DNA of 64,000 nucleotides from Marthasterias glacialis (taxonomy: Eukaryota > Echinodermata > Asteroidea > Forcipulatida > Asteriidae): the NCBI GenBank assembly GCA_911728455.2, contig OU452232.1, positions 5,545,227 to 5,609,226 of the forward strand, written 5' to 3'. Below are positions 19,694-30,566 of the stretch, one piece after another. Position 1 is the first letter of the stretch. Each line of letters begins with the position of its first letter. The position numbers and the translations under genes were made by a program. The notes under the pieces were generated by a model, which was not told the origin of the DNA, did no database searches, and was given only the letters and a program-made list of their open reading frames with translations.

Positions 19694-21670
19694 ATGGGTA
19701 AGCCCAGGATGTGTGCAGTTATTGTCCCCACTGTTTTGATTGTCTTAGTAATGGCCGCGCAAGTGGAAAGCTCGAGCTCACGAAGTCAACCTCGGCGACT
19801 GGATCACCAGTTATTCAGAGCTGAAAACAGCGTTCTGAAGAATCATGTATACCTTAAAGAAACTGTGACCAATGTTGTAATCTGTGCCCGAGACTGTAGT
19901 GTGGATGCGAAGTGTAAGTCTCTTAACTTCTACAAAGGTAATAAAATGTGTGAGCTGAATACTTCTGATAGGAATGAGCATCCTGAAGATTTCTTCAAAG
20001 ATGAAGGGGCATTGTACTTTGACGCGTACAAAAATACAACTCATCGTACCCCACAAAAGGAAGCAGGTTTCTCAATGGAGACAGCTACCTCATCAACGGA
20101 TTCTGATAAAGAGGCAAGTACCATCGCCTCAATGGAGCCAAATTCATCCCCTAAAGAAGCAAGTGCCATCGCCTCAATGGAGCCAAATACATCCCCCAAA
20201 GAGGCAAGTACCATCGCCTCAATGGAGCCAAATTCATCCCCTAAAGAAGCAAGTACCATCGTCTCAATGGAGCTAAATACATCCCCTAAAGAGGCAAGTG
20301 CCATCACCTCAATGGAGCCAAATTCATCCCCTAAAGAGGCAAGTGCCATCGCCTCAATGGAGCCAAATACATCCCCCAAAGAGGCAAGTACCATCGCCTC
20401 AATGGAGCCAAATTCATCCCCTAAAGAAGCAAGTACCATCGTCTCAATGGAGCTAAATACATCCCCTAAAGAGGCAAGTACCATCGCCTCAATGGAGCTA
20501 AATACATCCCCTAAAGAGGCAAGTGCCATCGCCTCAATGGAGCCAAATACATCCCCCAAAGAGGCAAGTGCCATCGCCTCAATGGAGCTAAATACATCCC
20601 CTAAAGAGGCAAGTACCATCGCCTCAATGGAGCCAAGTTCATCCCCTAAAGAGGCAAGTGCCATCGCCTCAATGGAGCCAAATACATCCCCCAAAGAGGC
20701 AAGTACCATCGCCTCAATGGAGCCAAATTCATCCCCTAAAGAAGCAAGTACCATCGTCTCAATGGAGCTAAATACATCCCCTAAAGAGGCAAGTACCATC
20801 GCCTCAATGGAGCCAAATTCATCCCCTAAAGAGGCAAGTGCCATCGCCTCAATGGAGCCAAATACATCCCCCAAAGAGGCAAGTACCATCGCCTCAATGG
20901 AGCCAAATTCATCCCCTAAAGAAGCAAGTACCATCGTCTCAATGGAGCTAAATACATCCCCTAAAGAGGCAAGTACCATCGCCTCAATGGAGCTAAATAC
21001 ATCCCCTAAAGAGGCAAGTGCCATCGCCTCAATGGAGCCAAATACATCCCCCAAAGAGGCAAGTACCATCGACTCAATGGAGGGAACTACCTCATCTATC
21101 TTCACCAGTGAGCCAGGTACCTCCTCAACAGACTCTTATACCTCCTCTAAAGAGGCAAGCACCATGTTCACAACGGCATCAGATACAATCCCTAAAAAGG
21201 CAAGTACCATAACCACAATGGAGCCAAATACATCCCCTAAAGAGAAAAGTATAATCGCCTCAATGGAGCCAAATACATCCCGTATAGAGGCAAGAATAAT
21301 CGCCTCAATAGAGCCAAATCCCTCCCCTGAAGAGAAAAGTACCATAGCCTCGATGGAGCCAAATACATCCCCTGAAGAGGCAAGTAGTATCGCCGAAATG
21401 GAGGGAGATACCTCATCTATCTTCACTAGTGAGCCAGGTACCTCCTCAACGGAGTCATATACGTCCAGTGGGCCAGATATCTTCTTGACGGAGTCTTATA
21501 TCTCGTCAACGAAGCAAGAAAGCTCAAGCGACTTAAATGATGCCTCTAGTGAGCAAGATACCCCATCAAATGAGGTTCGAATCTCCTCCAAAGAGGCAAG
21601 TACCTCCTCCGGTGATCCAGACAAGAAGTATGAGGACGGGGTCGATGCCTCAAATACAACAGATGGTTAA
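19694..21670 (+). CDS. Secreted PAN/apple-like protein with 15-residue Ser/Thr repeats
   Basis: A single open frame of 658 codons from the first in-frame ATG. Residues about 1-30 form a signal peptide (basic start, then CAVIVPTVLIVLVMAA). Residues about 45-120 hold four closely placed cysteines (V-I-C-A-R-D-C, A-K-C-K-S-L-N-F, K-M-C-E-L-N) in the pattern of PAN/apple domains, which bind proteins or carbohydrates outside the cell. From base 20108 come 21 near-perfect copies of KEASTIASMEPNTSP (45 bp each). A degenerate second array follows from about 21185, then a Ser/Thr-rich tail. There is no obvious transmembrane or GPI segment, so the protein is probably a secreted, possibly O-glycosylated mucin-like protein. 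The family is not identified. An intron before the true C-terminus cannot be excluded, and no AATAAA was seen within 500 bp after the stop. Confidence 0.75.
   Translation: MGKPRMCAVIVPTVLIVLVMAAQVESSSSRSQPRRLDHQLFRAENSVLKNHVYLKETVTNVVICARDCSVDAKCKSLNFYKGNKMCELNTSDRNEHPEDFFKDEGALYFDAYKNTTHRTPQKEAGFSMETATSSTDSDKEASTIASMEPNSSPKEASAIASMEPNTSPKEASTIASMEPNSSPKEASTIVSMELNTSPKEASAITSMEPNSSPKEASAIASMEPNTSPKEASTIASMEPNSSPKEASTIVSMELNTSPKEASTIASMELNTSPKEASAIASMEPNTSPKEASAIASMELNTSPKEASTIASMEPSSSPKEASAIASMEPNTSPKEASTIASMEPNSSPKEASTIVSMELNTSPKEASTIASMEPNSSPKEASAIASMEPNTSPKEASTIASMEPNSSPKEASTIVSMELNTSPKEASTIASMELNTSPKEASAIASMEPNTSPKEASTIDSMEGTTSSIFTSEPGTSSTDSYTSSKEASTMFTTASDTIPKKASTITTMEPNTSPKEKSIIASMEPNTSRIEARIIASIEPNPSPEEKSTIASMEPNTSPEEASSIAEMEGDTSSIFTSEPGTSSTESYTSSGPDIFLTESYISSTKQESSSDLNDASSEQDTPSNEVRISSKEASTSSGDPDKKYEDGVDASNTTDG
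20108..21052 (+). repeat. Coding minisatellite, 21 x 45 bp
   Basis: Twenty-one in-frame 45-bp units, with variants at a few fixed positions (A/T at residue 5, P/L at residue 11, S/T at residue 13). Variant types recur in the same order (PNT, PNS, LNT), which points to duplication of multi-unit blocks. The opposite strand is also open across the array. Confidence 0.9.
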
Positions 21671-21697
21671 CATTGATAACGGTATTGGGGATGTTGT

Positions 21698-21856
21698 TGT
21701 AATGAGAGACTTTGGAACGATAGGTGGCAGCAGACATACCAGGTAAATTTCCACTGTTTACGTAGTTCTAAGCATGCCCATTATCTCCAATAACGATGGA
21801 TTTACCCGGTAAGTCTGCTGCCACCTAGCATCCTCAAAAGTCTCCCATTCACCGGT
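21698..21856. repeat. Long imperfect hairpin downstream of the PAN gene
   Basis: AGGTGGCAGCAGAC (21722) with flanks pairs with GTCTGCTGCCACCT (21813-21826). Arms of about 55 bp extend from GGTAAAT/ATTTACC outward to GAGAC/GTCTC, with a loop of about 40 nt. It could be a small MITE or a transcribed hairpin in a 3' UTR; the sequence does not decide. Confidence 0.6.
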
Positions 21857-22737
21857 AATGACAGCACTCATTGACTAGTAAGACTACATTCATCGTCAGT
21901 CTGGTTTCCGTGATCTATGATGGTCAGTTGACTTTAAAAAAAAAAATGACATTGTGGTGATATAGTCTGGATCCGTGAACCTTTATGCCTAAACATGCTG
22001 TAAATAACTGCTACTTATTATTTTCTTTTTCTTTTTTTCAACTTGAATTTTTTGTTTTTTTCTTTGAACGATTAATGTTTTTTCCGACTACTAATCATGA
22101 CGTGCCTGGAAGAAGGTTTGTGAGACCTTTATCAGACTCACAAATCACAACTTTTTGCCCAAGCAGAAGGTCACAAGCAATAACATGACTCTTTTGTAAA
22201 AAAAAAAAAAGTAGGGTATAACTGTTGTATATTTGTCACTAGAATTACACACAAGACATATTTTTCCATTCCTATGTGGAATTTGACTTTCCTGAATGAC
22301 TTACAAGTAGCAGAAAAACGACTAAACGTTTACACTCAGTTTTCTTGAAATATAATGTAGGACAGTAATGCTTACGACCTTTTACCGGTCACACTTGTAC
22401 TGACGTTACGCCCTTCTTGTGGGCACACGACGTAATGAGAGAGACTAAAGTAGTGGTATAACGATGCCTGGCGATACAGTCTTTTGGCTTACTTCATTTT
22501 TTCGTCTTGCAAATTGTCTTAGAAGATTAACAATTATAATATCAAGAGTGTTGCATAAAATGTAATCGCTAAACTGAGAAAGACACCATTAGTATTATAC
22601 GCTATGTTGCACGATCGATGTAAGTGAATGTTATTGCCCCAATTCACCGTTCATATGTTTTCATTTTGGATGAGCATTGCTAAAAAAATTCAACGGCTAA
22701 CCTCCCCAAAACAAAAAATAGAAGTTCATTTCAATTC

Positions 22738-22860
22738 TCCTGAAGACGATCAGAGTATACTGATCGAAACGTCGAGACCACTCCGGTTCTTTTCAGAGCC
22801 AATGCTCCTCCCAAAAGAGATTCAAACACATGGTTGTACCCGCAAGTTTATTATAGTTAA
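22738..22860 (+). repeat. Hairpin repeat with GAAACGTCGAGAC core, copy 1
   Basis: CTGAAGA (22740), stem GATCAG/CTGATC, then GAAACGTCGAGAC, then a second hairpin GGTTCT/AGAGCC and CTCCTCCCAAAAGAGATT. Other copies: 31480, 32028, 38540-38660 (minus), 38885 and 50500-50660 (minus). Confidence 0.7.
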
Positions 22861-23504
22861 TAGTGTATTCTTATTTTCCTACACCATGCAAAGCTTCAAA
22901 CATCACTTAGAAGTTCATTTATTGTGAGCAAATATTTCTGATTAGATTTCTAATAGCTGATAGACTTTTGAATGATTTGAGTAATTATGAATATTAAGTA
23001 TTTAACGTCGGTTCATATATCCGAGGGCTTTATTTAGTGGGGTGCCAGTGGGGTGCCAGTGCCCCTCACTGATCTCTTACACCATGGAGGTTTCATTTCT
23101 ACCTCCATGATTGTACTGACAGTAAAATAGAGATCCTGGTTGCCCCTCGTTTCTTAACAACTATGGCGCCCTCTGGCGTTGTCAAAAAATCTACACGAGT
23201 TGGCGATTCAGATGTTTATCTAAACGGTAGACTATGATTCAAGTCGAACTTCTTGCTTTTTGCGTATACTGTACTGTGTTGTAACACGGATTTAGAGTAA
23301 GGAAGAAGATCTGAATTGAGTTAAGTCTAATTGAATAGGGCCACTGGAAACATGGAACTCTTCTACACTGTCGTAAAATTGACTTTTGTAAGAAAAAAGT
23401 CTTAAAAATTGTGATTTTATCTCTTACCGAGTGATGTAGTTTAATTTTGCTTTAAAGGTATTTTAAGTAATAACGCATCATTGGTTTAGACTTAGTCATT
23501 TCAA

Positions 23505-23905
23505 CCCAGTGGTTTGGGGGACACGGGGGGACGTGCCATCCACCCTATGAATGTCCTCGCCCCCGTCCCGGTGCGCATCCCCCCATTTGAAATCTGACTT
23601 CTTGAGATTAAAAATTACCAGAATATTGAGTTGCTACATTTAACAAGCTTTTATGTAGTAATGTCAATTTTTTTTCCCACTAGTTTTCTATTTACACACA
23701 GGCAATGTGTTTGTTTTTACCTCCCACGGGAGATTATATTAAAAAAGAAAAATAGTAAATGACATATTAAACAAGAGCGCTGGAAAGGGGCTTGTTTTAA
23801 AAAAATGCAAATGGAAAATACAGTGTTAATCGGCCAAAAGTTCCCACAAGAAAAAATAGTACAACCCCTTGTGCCCCCTAAAATTCTACCCTAGTTTTGT
23901 CGCTG
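23505..23905. repeat. Dispersed repeat with C/G-run ends
   Basis: Shares AAATCTGACTT...GAGATTAAAAATTACCAGAA, TTTTATGTAGTAAT and CCCCCTAAAATT(C)TACCCTAG with copies at 31525-31735, 43557-43921 (inverse) and 57505-57895. Confidence 0.65.
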
Positions 23906-24167
23906 TTTCTGACCCGTTGTTTTCAATCACAACGAACAGCCAACCTCTGAGAATATTTCATCAAATTAGTTGAACCCATGTCAGTGAAATAAACGAAAAC
24001 AGTTCATTTTACAGGGATTCTAACCACGTGTGTGCATATTCATAGGAGTTTTATTTTGGCTCGTGAACAATCCAAATAAGTCAATGCTGATCTGGGGAAG
24101 GGTGAATTAAGTTTCTCGATTTTATCAGTTAGGGGGAACATTTCTCGGGAGGACCGGATGCCTTGGG

Positions 24168-24482
24168 GTCCAATTTTATAAAGGCTGTATGCAGACGTTT
24201 TCTGCTTGCGGAGCGGCCATTAGCAGAAGTTATATTTTCATAAACACTGCTAACCGTAAGAAAAGCAAATTGCACGCTAATTTGCCGGCAGTTCTTGTAA
24301 GCAGATGTTACAATGCAAATCCATCGTGAACGCGCACGCACGCGCTGACAAATCTTCTTGATCGTTCATGAAATAAAGTTTTGCTTACGCACGTTTTTTT
24401 GATTTTATTTTATTTTTATTTTTTTTATAGTAAGCACACAAAATTGGCTACCGGTAAACAGCTTACGAAATTGGGCTCTGTA
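24168..24482. mobile_element. MITE of the GGCCCAATTTCATA family, diverged
   Basis: Ends GGGTCCAATTTTATAAAG and CTTACGAAATTGGGCTC are inverted repeats. The interior holds CTGCTTGCGGAG and GTAAGCAGATG motifs, as in relatives. Confidence 0.5.
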
Positions 24483-26918
24483 AAGCGCGTGATTCTATGA
24501 GTAAAGCGCATAATTCTGCGGTAAAGCAGAGCCATGAAATAGGGCTCTGGTATTGCATTATTATTAATATCAGCGAGCTGTCATCAATCGATCGCTCCGG
24601 GATGCTCACTAATCGTGTATGTAAACTGACAATAATACACACAGAATGACAGCCTGTCCGGCAGACCCACGCGTAATTGACAGTTCGGTAAACAATAAAT
24701 CGCAGTCCGCAAAAAGGCACAACTCACTTGTGTGTTTAGTACATAGATGTGCAGGGGGCCTTTAGCCCTATATTGATCTAAATGGAGTGAATGCTGTTCA
24801 ATCAAGAACGTAGCCAGTCAGCTTAGCGGTACAGCTGCGTGCGATGACAGCCACCCCCCCCCCCCCCCCCGCCCCATCTCCATTTTGCAGTAGCTTTCGT
24901 TTGCCCAGCCTTGTCAAGTCATCAGGAATAGAACAAAAGCTGTCAAATGCGGACAATGTCACGACAAAAGCCACTAATCAATGTCTTATGTAACACTCCC
25001 TGGCTTTTCTCTTTAATTTTAATTAAAGTGCCAAAGTGGAAGGATGCAATGTGCACAACCGTGTGATGTGTTCTGGCGTTTTCGGGCCCGAGGGTTTACG
25101 CCGAAGTGACGGCGTTAAAAAACAATCAAAGGTGCGCAGGCAGCGATCTTGCGTAATTTGCATAAAGGCTTAATGAAATGTTGCTGTATACGGATCTATG
25201 GTCTTGTAAACCGCAAAAAAGTAAGAACAATATAAGAACATTGTTTGCATTCTCGTGTGAATATTTGATAACTTATTTGTTGGTAGTGATTTAAAATGAT
25301 TTGCACAACATTTTGTGAGTTTGAAAATGTAAATGTTCACAGATTTACACATAGTAAAAAAAAACGATATTTGAAAACAGTGAAAACAAACAATGGGGTT
25401 TGTCACTAATTTCTCGTGACTCTAATGACTGATTGAGCCCGTGAAACGTTCACAGGTTTGTTACAGTTTTAATTGGCCAAAAGTGCCCCCGGAAAATTGT
25501 TCCCCCTTTGCCCCCTAAAATGTTACCCTAGTGACACTGCTGATCACCAAAGGCACAATCCCATAACCATGCCGTACAAATTGTAAACTTTGCCGACCAA
25601 TGTCGATGATCTGGGTCTTCCACAAACTTGACAGTATACCTCGTAGATGGTAAAAACATCCCTGGAGGGTGGGAACTGGTATGAACTTAATAATCAGTGA
25701 ACTCTCATGTTATCTATTCTCTTTTTGGATAATTATCAGTCTTGTACATTCCGTCTTTGCGTATTAATGTCTCCAGAGCGTATGTCCAGTTTATGAAACA
25801 AGGGTAATTAGAAAATAATTTATTCAAGCCCCGCAGCATATCGACACCTCGCCCTGCGGCGTGCAATCAACGGTATTTGTATCCAATTAGACTCTCTCGC
25901 CTGCTGCAAAACGAAAGGCCTTCGTCTCTCTAATTATATCCTTTTTTTGTAGATCCATATTCTTTTGACCGCGGTCTGACAATAACATGGATATTGGCGA
26001 GACAAATTAGTCAACTGCTAAATTGCTAATTGTTCATAGTTGGACATGAATACAAAGCAGTTATGAAACTCATATTAAATTATACAGTATACGTAGAAAG
26101 CTTTTTTTCAGTAGAGTTTTGAAAACAGCGTCTGCTCAACAGCCGGGAAAAAAGTTATAAACTGTTTTAAATCTGAACGTGTTTATTTGTTACCAACTTG
26201 AATGTTCCGCTAGGCCAGAGAAGTGTTCCGCCTGACGTACCGGTACTGCATGCAAGAAAATAGTCCCCAGTACTCAGTTCTTATTTTGATTTACCAGATC
26301 GAAATAAGCATGTATGAACACGCACAGAACCACTGACAACTACACGAAGCAAAAGTGCGCCTCCTATTGGGCTGACAATTTCAGGGGATGAAGAAGACGT
26401 TGTCGTTGCAGTCAGCAGCCATAGCCGTATAGCCGAAGTCGCTTGATTCGGACACTGCCTAATTGTCCAAATTAATGGCTACGGCAGTGACTATGGCTGG
26501 ACCGCTGCGGCAAATGGCGATAGCCTTAGCCGAAGTCGCTTGATTTGGACACTCCACTAAAAACGCTAAAAAATAACTCCTTCATGAAACAATGTACTTT
26601 TCCTCCGTCTTTAATAACAATTTCACAATTGGAACAGGATTAACAGATATACAAATCAGTGTGTGAGATGTTTTAACTCTTATTATTTTACGTTGTAGAC
26701 ATACAGTACACCATTAGGTACATACAACATTAGTAAACCATAAACAATAATAACAATAATAATAATAATAATAATATTGTCTTCTTGTATAGCAGTGACG
26801 CTTCTGGCACTCGAAAAATTGCAAACAATAAACAAAAATACATGAACAGAGTACATTACCAATACAACGCATACCAATACTATGGTGGCTTTGAAGGGAC
26901 ATCGCACATTATATAATT
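24483..26918. other. Intergenic stretch without recognised genes
   Basis: It holds a C-run at 24853-24871, a short relative of the 70-bp repeat (25415-25465), a fragment of the C/G-run repeat (25480-25540) and (AAT)n at 26753-26776. No coding exon recognised. Confidence 0.4.
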
Positions 26919-27109
26919 ACGCCAGTATTGGCGTAAATATTTGCGACTTGCATGCCCCGGGTACAAATCATAAATTTAAACGTCAATATTGGCGTAAATG
27001 ATTTACATTATGTGCAATGCAACTATAAATCGTCAGTTTTCACGCCAATATTGGCGTAAATATTTGCGGTTTGGGCACAAATCCTACATGTTTACACCAA
27101 TATTGGCGT
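26919..27109. repeat. Four spaced copies of a 16-bp palindrome
   Basis: ACGCCAATATTGGCGT is a perfect palindrome at 27042. One-base variants lie at 26919, 26980 and 27094, each followed by AAAT or AGAT. Spacing is 61, 62 and 52 bp. The intervening sequence is also loosely repeated (TATTTGCG, TACAAATC/CACAAATC, GTGC(A/G)ATGC). Confidence 0.85.
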
Positions 27110-27279
27110 AGATGTGCGATGCGACCATACAATATTGCTTCTTTATAATAAATAAATGGTTAAATACTTGCACGTTCTAAAACTCGACCTCACCACATAT
27201 TAATAAGGTCAAAGGTTGTAACCTTTTGGATTGGTTCAAAAGGACCAAGGTTCAACTTCGTAAAGCAGAAAAATACTGG

Positions 27280-27440
27280 TTAACAAATTTCGTTGCTAAG
27301 CAAGAAATGAGTGGGGCTTCAGTCATTATACTGTAACCTTCATGGAATTTTGGCTGGTTACCTGTTTGTGCTAAGCAATATATTTCTGTGTTTAGTAAGG
27401 TTTTTTTTTTCTTATAAGGCTTCATGAAATTAGGCCCAGC
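27280..27440. mobile_element. MITE of the GGCCCAATTTCATA family, partial
   Basis: Contains GTTGCTAAGCAAGAAATGAG, TTTTGGCTGGTTACC and the end CTTCATGAAATTAGGCCCAG. Confidence 0.6.
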
Positions 27441-28130
27441 TTAAACATGTTTGACAACGTTTCTGCTTATTAAAATAAACAGGGAACCAGTTACATACAA
27501 TATACACACTTTAAATACTACTTTGGTTGGTAACCTTTATTATCTGTTTAAACAATATGTATTGTACTTAGTAATTTCGGGTCCCCGAGAGGGGTGGAGC
27601 CTAGACGTCTCACACACATTAATCAACAAATAAATAAGTAATTGTATATACAACTTTGCGTATACGTTTTCTTCCACACCTATTTGCTTCCGAAGTTCCT
27701 TTTAGTCATGATGTCTCTACCCCCTGAATGGGGAAGAGGTATAAACCTTTCTTTTGCAACGTCACAGCCCGAGTTTTTGCCAACCAAGGTGGAGAAACTA
27801 CGGGGAGCCATCAATGCAAAGCAAAAAACAGATAAGCGCAGTTTGCAAAAATGTTAAACAAGTATCCAAAAAGTGTTTAGAGTTTGTTGGAAACAAACCA
27901 ACCAATAATGGCAAAAAAAGTTTAAAGTTTGCAAAAAAAATAAAGTTTGCAAACATGTTGAATTTGATCACAACGTCTGTCAACAAAACTTGAATGTTTT
28001 GCTTCATCTTGGCTGCCCACGCCTACCAGCGCGGTTTGTCTATCAACAATAGAAATGTCTACAACCAGTTGTACACATTAAACACAAGGTATATTCTTGC
28101 TGATTTCTACACAGAGTATTTGCGTGCTGA

Positions 28131-28331
28131 ACAGGGCCCAATTTCATAAAGAACTGCTTAAGCAGACATTATTGCTTAACAATTTGCTGCTTAGCGAAAA
28201 TGAGCAGGATACCAGTCACAAATTGTACATGTAACATGTTATTTTGGCTGGTATCTTTACTCTGGGAAGCATAATATTTTTTTGCTTAGCAAGTTCTTAT
28301 GCTTAAGCAGCTCTATGAAATTGCTCCCTGG
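28131..28331. mobile_element. MITE of the GGCCCAATTTCATA family, full length
   Basis: Starts GGGCCCAATTTCATAAAGAA and ends AGCAGCTCTATGAAATTGCTCC, with TGCTTAAGCAG in both halves: a 200-bp inverted-repeat element. No clear target duplication. Confidence 0.75.
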
Positions 28332-28337
28332 TCTAAA

Positions 28338-28490
28338 TATGACGTCATCATCACACTAATCTTGGCTGCGGCAATTTGGGAGTCAATGTCCCCGTGTGTT
28401 CTACAGTGCAGAGCGCATTTTAGGCCACGTGTGTGTACACGCTTGTGGTAATTTTAATGTGCAATTTGACTCCCAAAATGCGAGCGTGTG
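28338..28490. repeat. Dispersed repeat family C, inverted copy
   Basis: ATGACGTCATCATCACACTA and GGGAGTCAATGTCCCCGTGT are the complement of 8500-8575; a second TTGACTCCCAAAATGCG at 28467 makes the element partly palindromic. Confidence 0.6.
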
Positions 28491-29081
28491 GCAGACAGTA
28501 GCCGCGTGTGACGTTGGTGCAATGGTCATTATTCGATACATAATTAAGGTAGACTTAACTTAGTTAAAATTCTAAACTTTTTTTCAATATTTCCAGTTAT
28601 AAAACCCACCACTGTCCTTGAAGGTGTTATCATTTGAAGGCAAGAGATATGTTTATATTTTCCCTCTGTGTTTAGTATTTCCTACAATAATAGACCCTTT
28701 GGGTTAGTTGCATAGATCTATAGCTCTATGGTTAGTTGGTATTAGCTGGTACTCGGACAAGAGTCGTATTTCAGTCCCTTTATTGTTATTTTTAGAGACT
28801 TGGAACTTGACATGAAGTTTACTAAGTTAACTTGAGACTTGGCATTCTTCGTCTTGAACCCTTAACAACAAAATATGTTCTATTGAAAATAATATTTTAA
28901 AATTAATATTTGATCGAGTCGTTCGGACGTCTCATTTACCCAATGCAATTATAGCATGTTAAATATTTGTTTCACCGTTACATTTGTTTTGTATTTTTAT
29001 GTTGAATTTAACAAAAATCTAATTTCAATGTAAACCAACTTTAGTTCGTTACAGTATTTTCTGTAACGTAACTATAACTCA

Positions 29082-29087
29082 TTTATT
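29082..29087 (-). terminator. Possible poly(A) signal of the zinc-finger gene
   Basis: TTTATT on the plus strand is AATAAA on the minus strand, about 205 bp after the zinc-finger stop codon. The area is AT-rich, so chance occurrence is likely enough to keep this tentative. Confidence 0.35.
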
Positions 29088-29290
29088 TTATACAGAAAAC
29101 TTCATTATTTTGTTTATAAAGTAAATTAATAAATTTATAAATTATTTTATGCTTGCTCCTTTGCCAAGCATAGCTGTAAACATAATTCAATCCGTTATTA
29201 AGCACAACTAAAAGGGCTGAGGGAAGGTTTAGGGTGAGCTGTATAATATCGTCAAACTCAACTAGAGGATGGACTGTGGGAAGTTAAGGG

Positions 29291-29484
29291 TTAGAGTAGA
29301 CTCTCTCCCGTGTATGGATGCGAGGCGATCATGTGACTTTTGAGGGCGTTCTTCTGGTAGAAATCTTTGCCGCAGTATTGGCATGCGTATGGTTTCTTAT
29401 CGGCATGAGTCCGTCTGTGAGTGTTGAGTGTACTGGCCAGGGTAAATCCCTTGTTGCAGACCTCGCAGTGGTATGGTCGCTCGC
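29291..29484 (-). CDS. Zinc-finger gene last exon: fingers 7 and 8
   Basis: Acceptor TTCTTAG. The split glycine is followed by ERPYHC, finger 7 (CEVCNKGFTLASTLNTHRRTH), linker ADKKP and finger 8 (CQYCGKDFYQKNALKSH), whose last spacing is H-x4-H, then YTGESLL and TAA at 29291-29293. The tail after the last finger is very short, so the fingers end the protein. Confidence 0.92.
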
Positions 29485-29699
29485 CTAAGAAGGAAATTTA
29501 AAACAAACAAAAATGCACTTTTAAGAGACTAAGTACAAGATTTTTCTGATTGGTTTCAATTTGGAAAGCTCACTCCAGAGAAATGTTCCCGTCAAGAAGT
29601 CGAGAAAAAAACATTGAACAAACCCCACCCCAAACCATAAGAGAAAAACAACCCATAGGCCTACTTATTTCGATTGCCGCGATCAATATAAGCGTTTTA

Positions 29700-29782
29700 T
29701 TGTATGAACAACTCTTTTTAAAAGGATAAGAAGGAATTCCAAACAGCAACATTGCAAGAGATTTGACGGCAGTGTGTCCCTT
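29700..29782. mobile_element. Solo right end of the TTAA MITE family
   Basis: GAACAACTCTTTTTAAAAGG, AAACAGCAACATTG and GGCAGTGTGTCCCTTT match the right ends at 16368-16446 and 46300-46380. Confidence 0.65.
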
Positions 29783-29954
29783 TGTTCACTTCGTTCATTT
29801 ATACGTGTTTTATGCAACACACGGGACCTACGGCTTTTACGTCCCATCCGAAGGACAAAGCAGTATTACGGTTAGGTGTCTTGCCTGCAACTGGGATCCC
29901 ATACTAGAACTGGAGTCCATACCATGCCCGATATGTGGCAGAGGGAGGCCCCCA

Positions 29955-30105
29955 AATGTTCCTATACTCCAACACACTCTTCCCCTCTTGTACAGAAGCA
30001 CCCCTCCCCCGCTAAAATCCTCTAAAGAATTCCAGAGATTTCCAGAACACAATGAAGACACAATAGGAGGTGGGGGTACACCCTGCCACAAATCGAGCAC
30101 CAAAT
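29955..30105 (-). repeat. Dispersed repeat family D, copy 2
   Basis: Complement of the family D repeat at 9353-9505, directly beside the hAT MITE. Confidence 0.75.
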
Positions 30106-30119
30106 GCTGGAGTCCTGTG

Positions 30120-30346
30120 CAAAGATTATAGAGCGCCGTAGGCGCCAGATGGGGAACTCTGGCTGAAATGTGAAATCTCACTGGACGCCATTCCGGCAAG
30201 TGAACGCCATTGATACAACACAAAAACGTGGGTACCAGTGTAGACAATGACAATTGCGATCAGCGGTAAACAGGCGTATTTCACTTTCCAACAGTGGATA
30301 AAGGCCCAGTTCCCCATCTTGCGCCTACGGCGCTCTATAATCTTTG
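30120..30346. mobile_element. 227-bp hAT-type MITE with 8-bp target duplication
   Basis: Terminal inverted repeats begin CAAAGATTATAGAGCGCC and extend about 37 bp. The 8-bp duplication GTCCTGTG flanks it exactly (30112-30119, 30347-30354). Eight-bp duplication and CAA/G-type ends fit the hAT superfamily. No transposase. It lies in the zinc-finger intron, about 50 bp beyond the donor at 30398. Confidence 0.85.
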
Positions 30347-30398
30347 GTCCTGTGTACGCCGCAGTAGACCGCCCGGTCTTGACACTCCATGTTCTCAC

Positions 30399-30566
30399 CA
30401 GTATGCCCGTAAATATGAGCTTGTAGATTGCCTTTTTGGTTAAAGCCTTTCCCGCAGTAAGCACATGTGTACATCTTAACCTCGGAATGGGTCCTCATGT
30501 GGTATGTGAGGTGGGTTAACTGCTTGAAACCACGGCCACACTTCTTGCATTTATGCGGTTTTTCAC
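30399..30566 (-). CDS. Zinc-finger gene exon: fingers 5 and 6
   Basis: Acceptor TTGTAATAG, donor GTGAGA. The split glycine is followed by EKPHKC, finger 5 (CKKCGRGFKQLTHLTYHMRTH), linker SEVKM, and finger 6 (CAYCGKGFNQKGNLQAHIYGH), ending HTG in phase 1. The donor lies only about 50 bp from a hAT-type MITE inserted in the following intron. Confidence 0.92.

Noticed and set aside
29837-30253. 138-codon minus-strand frame over the zinc-finger intron
   Set aside because: It crosses a dispersed repeat and the hAT MITE boundary, so it is repeat-derived.
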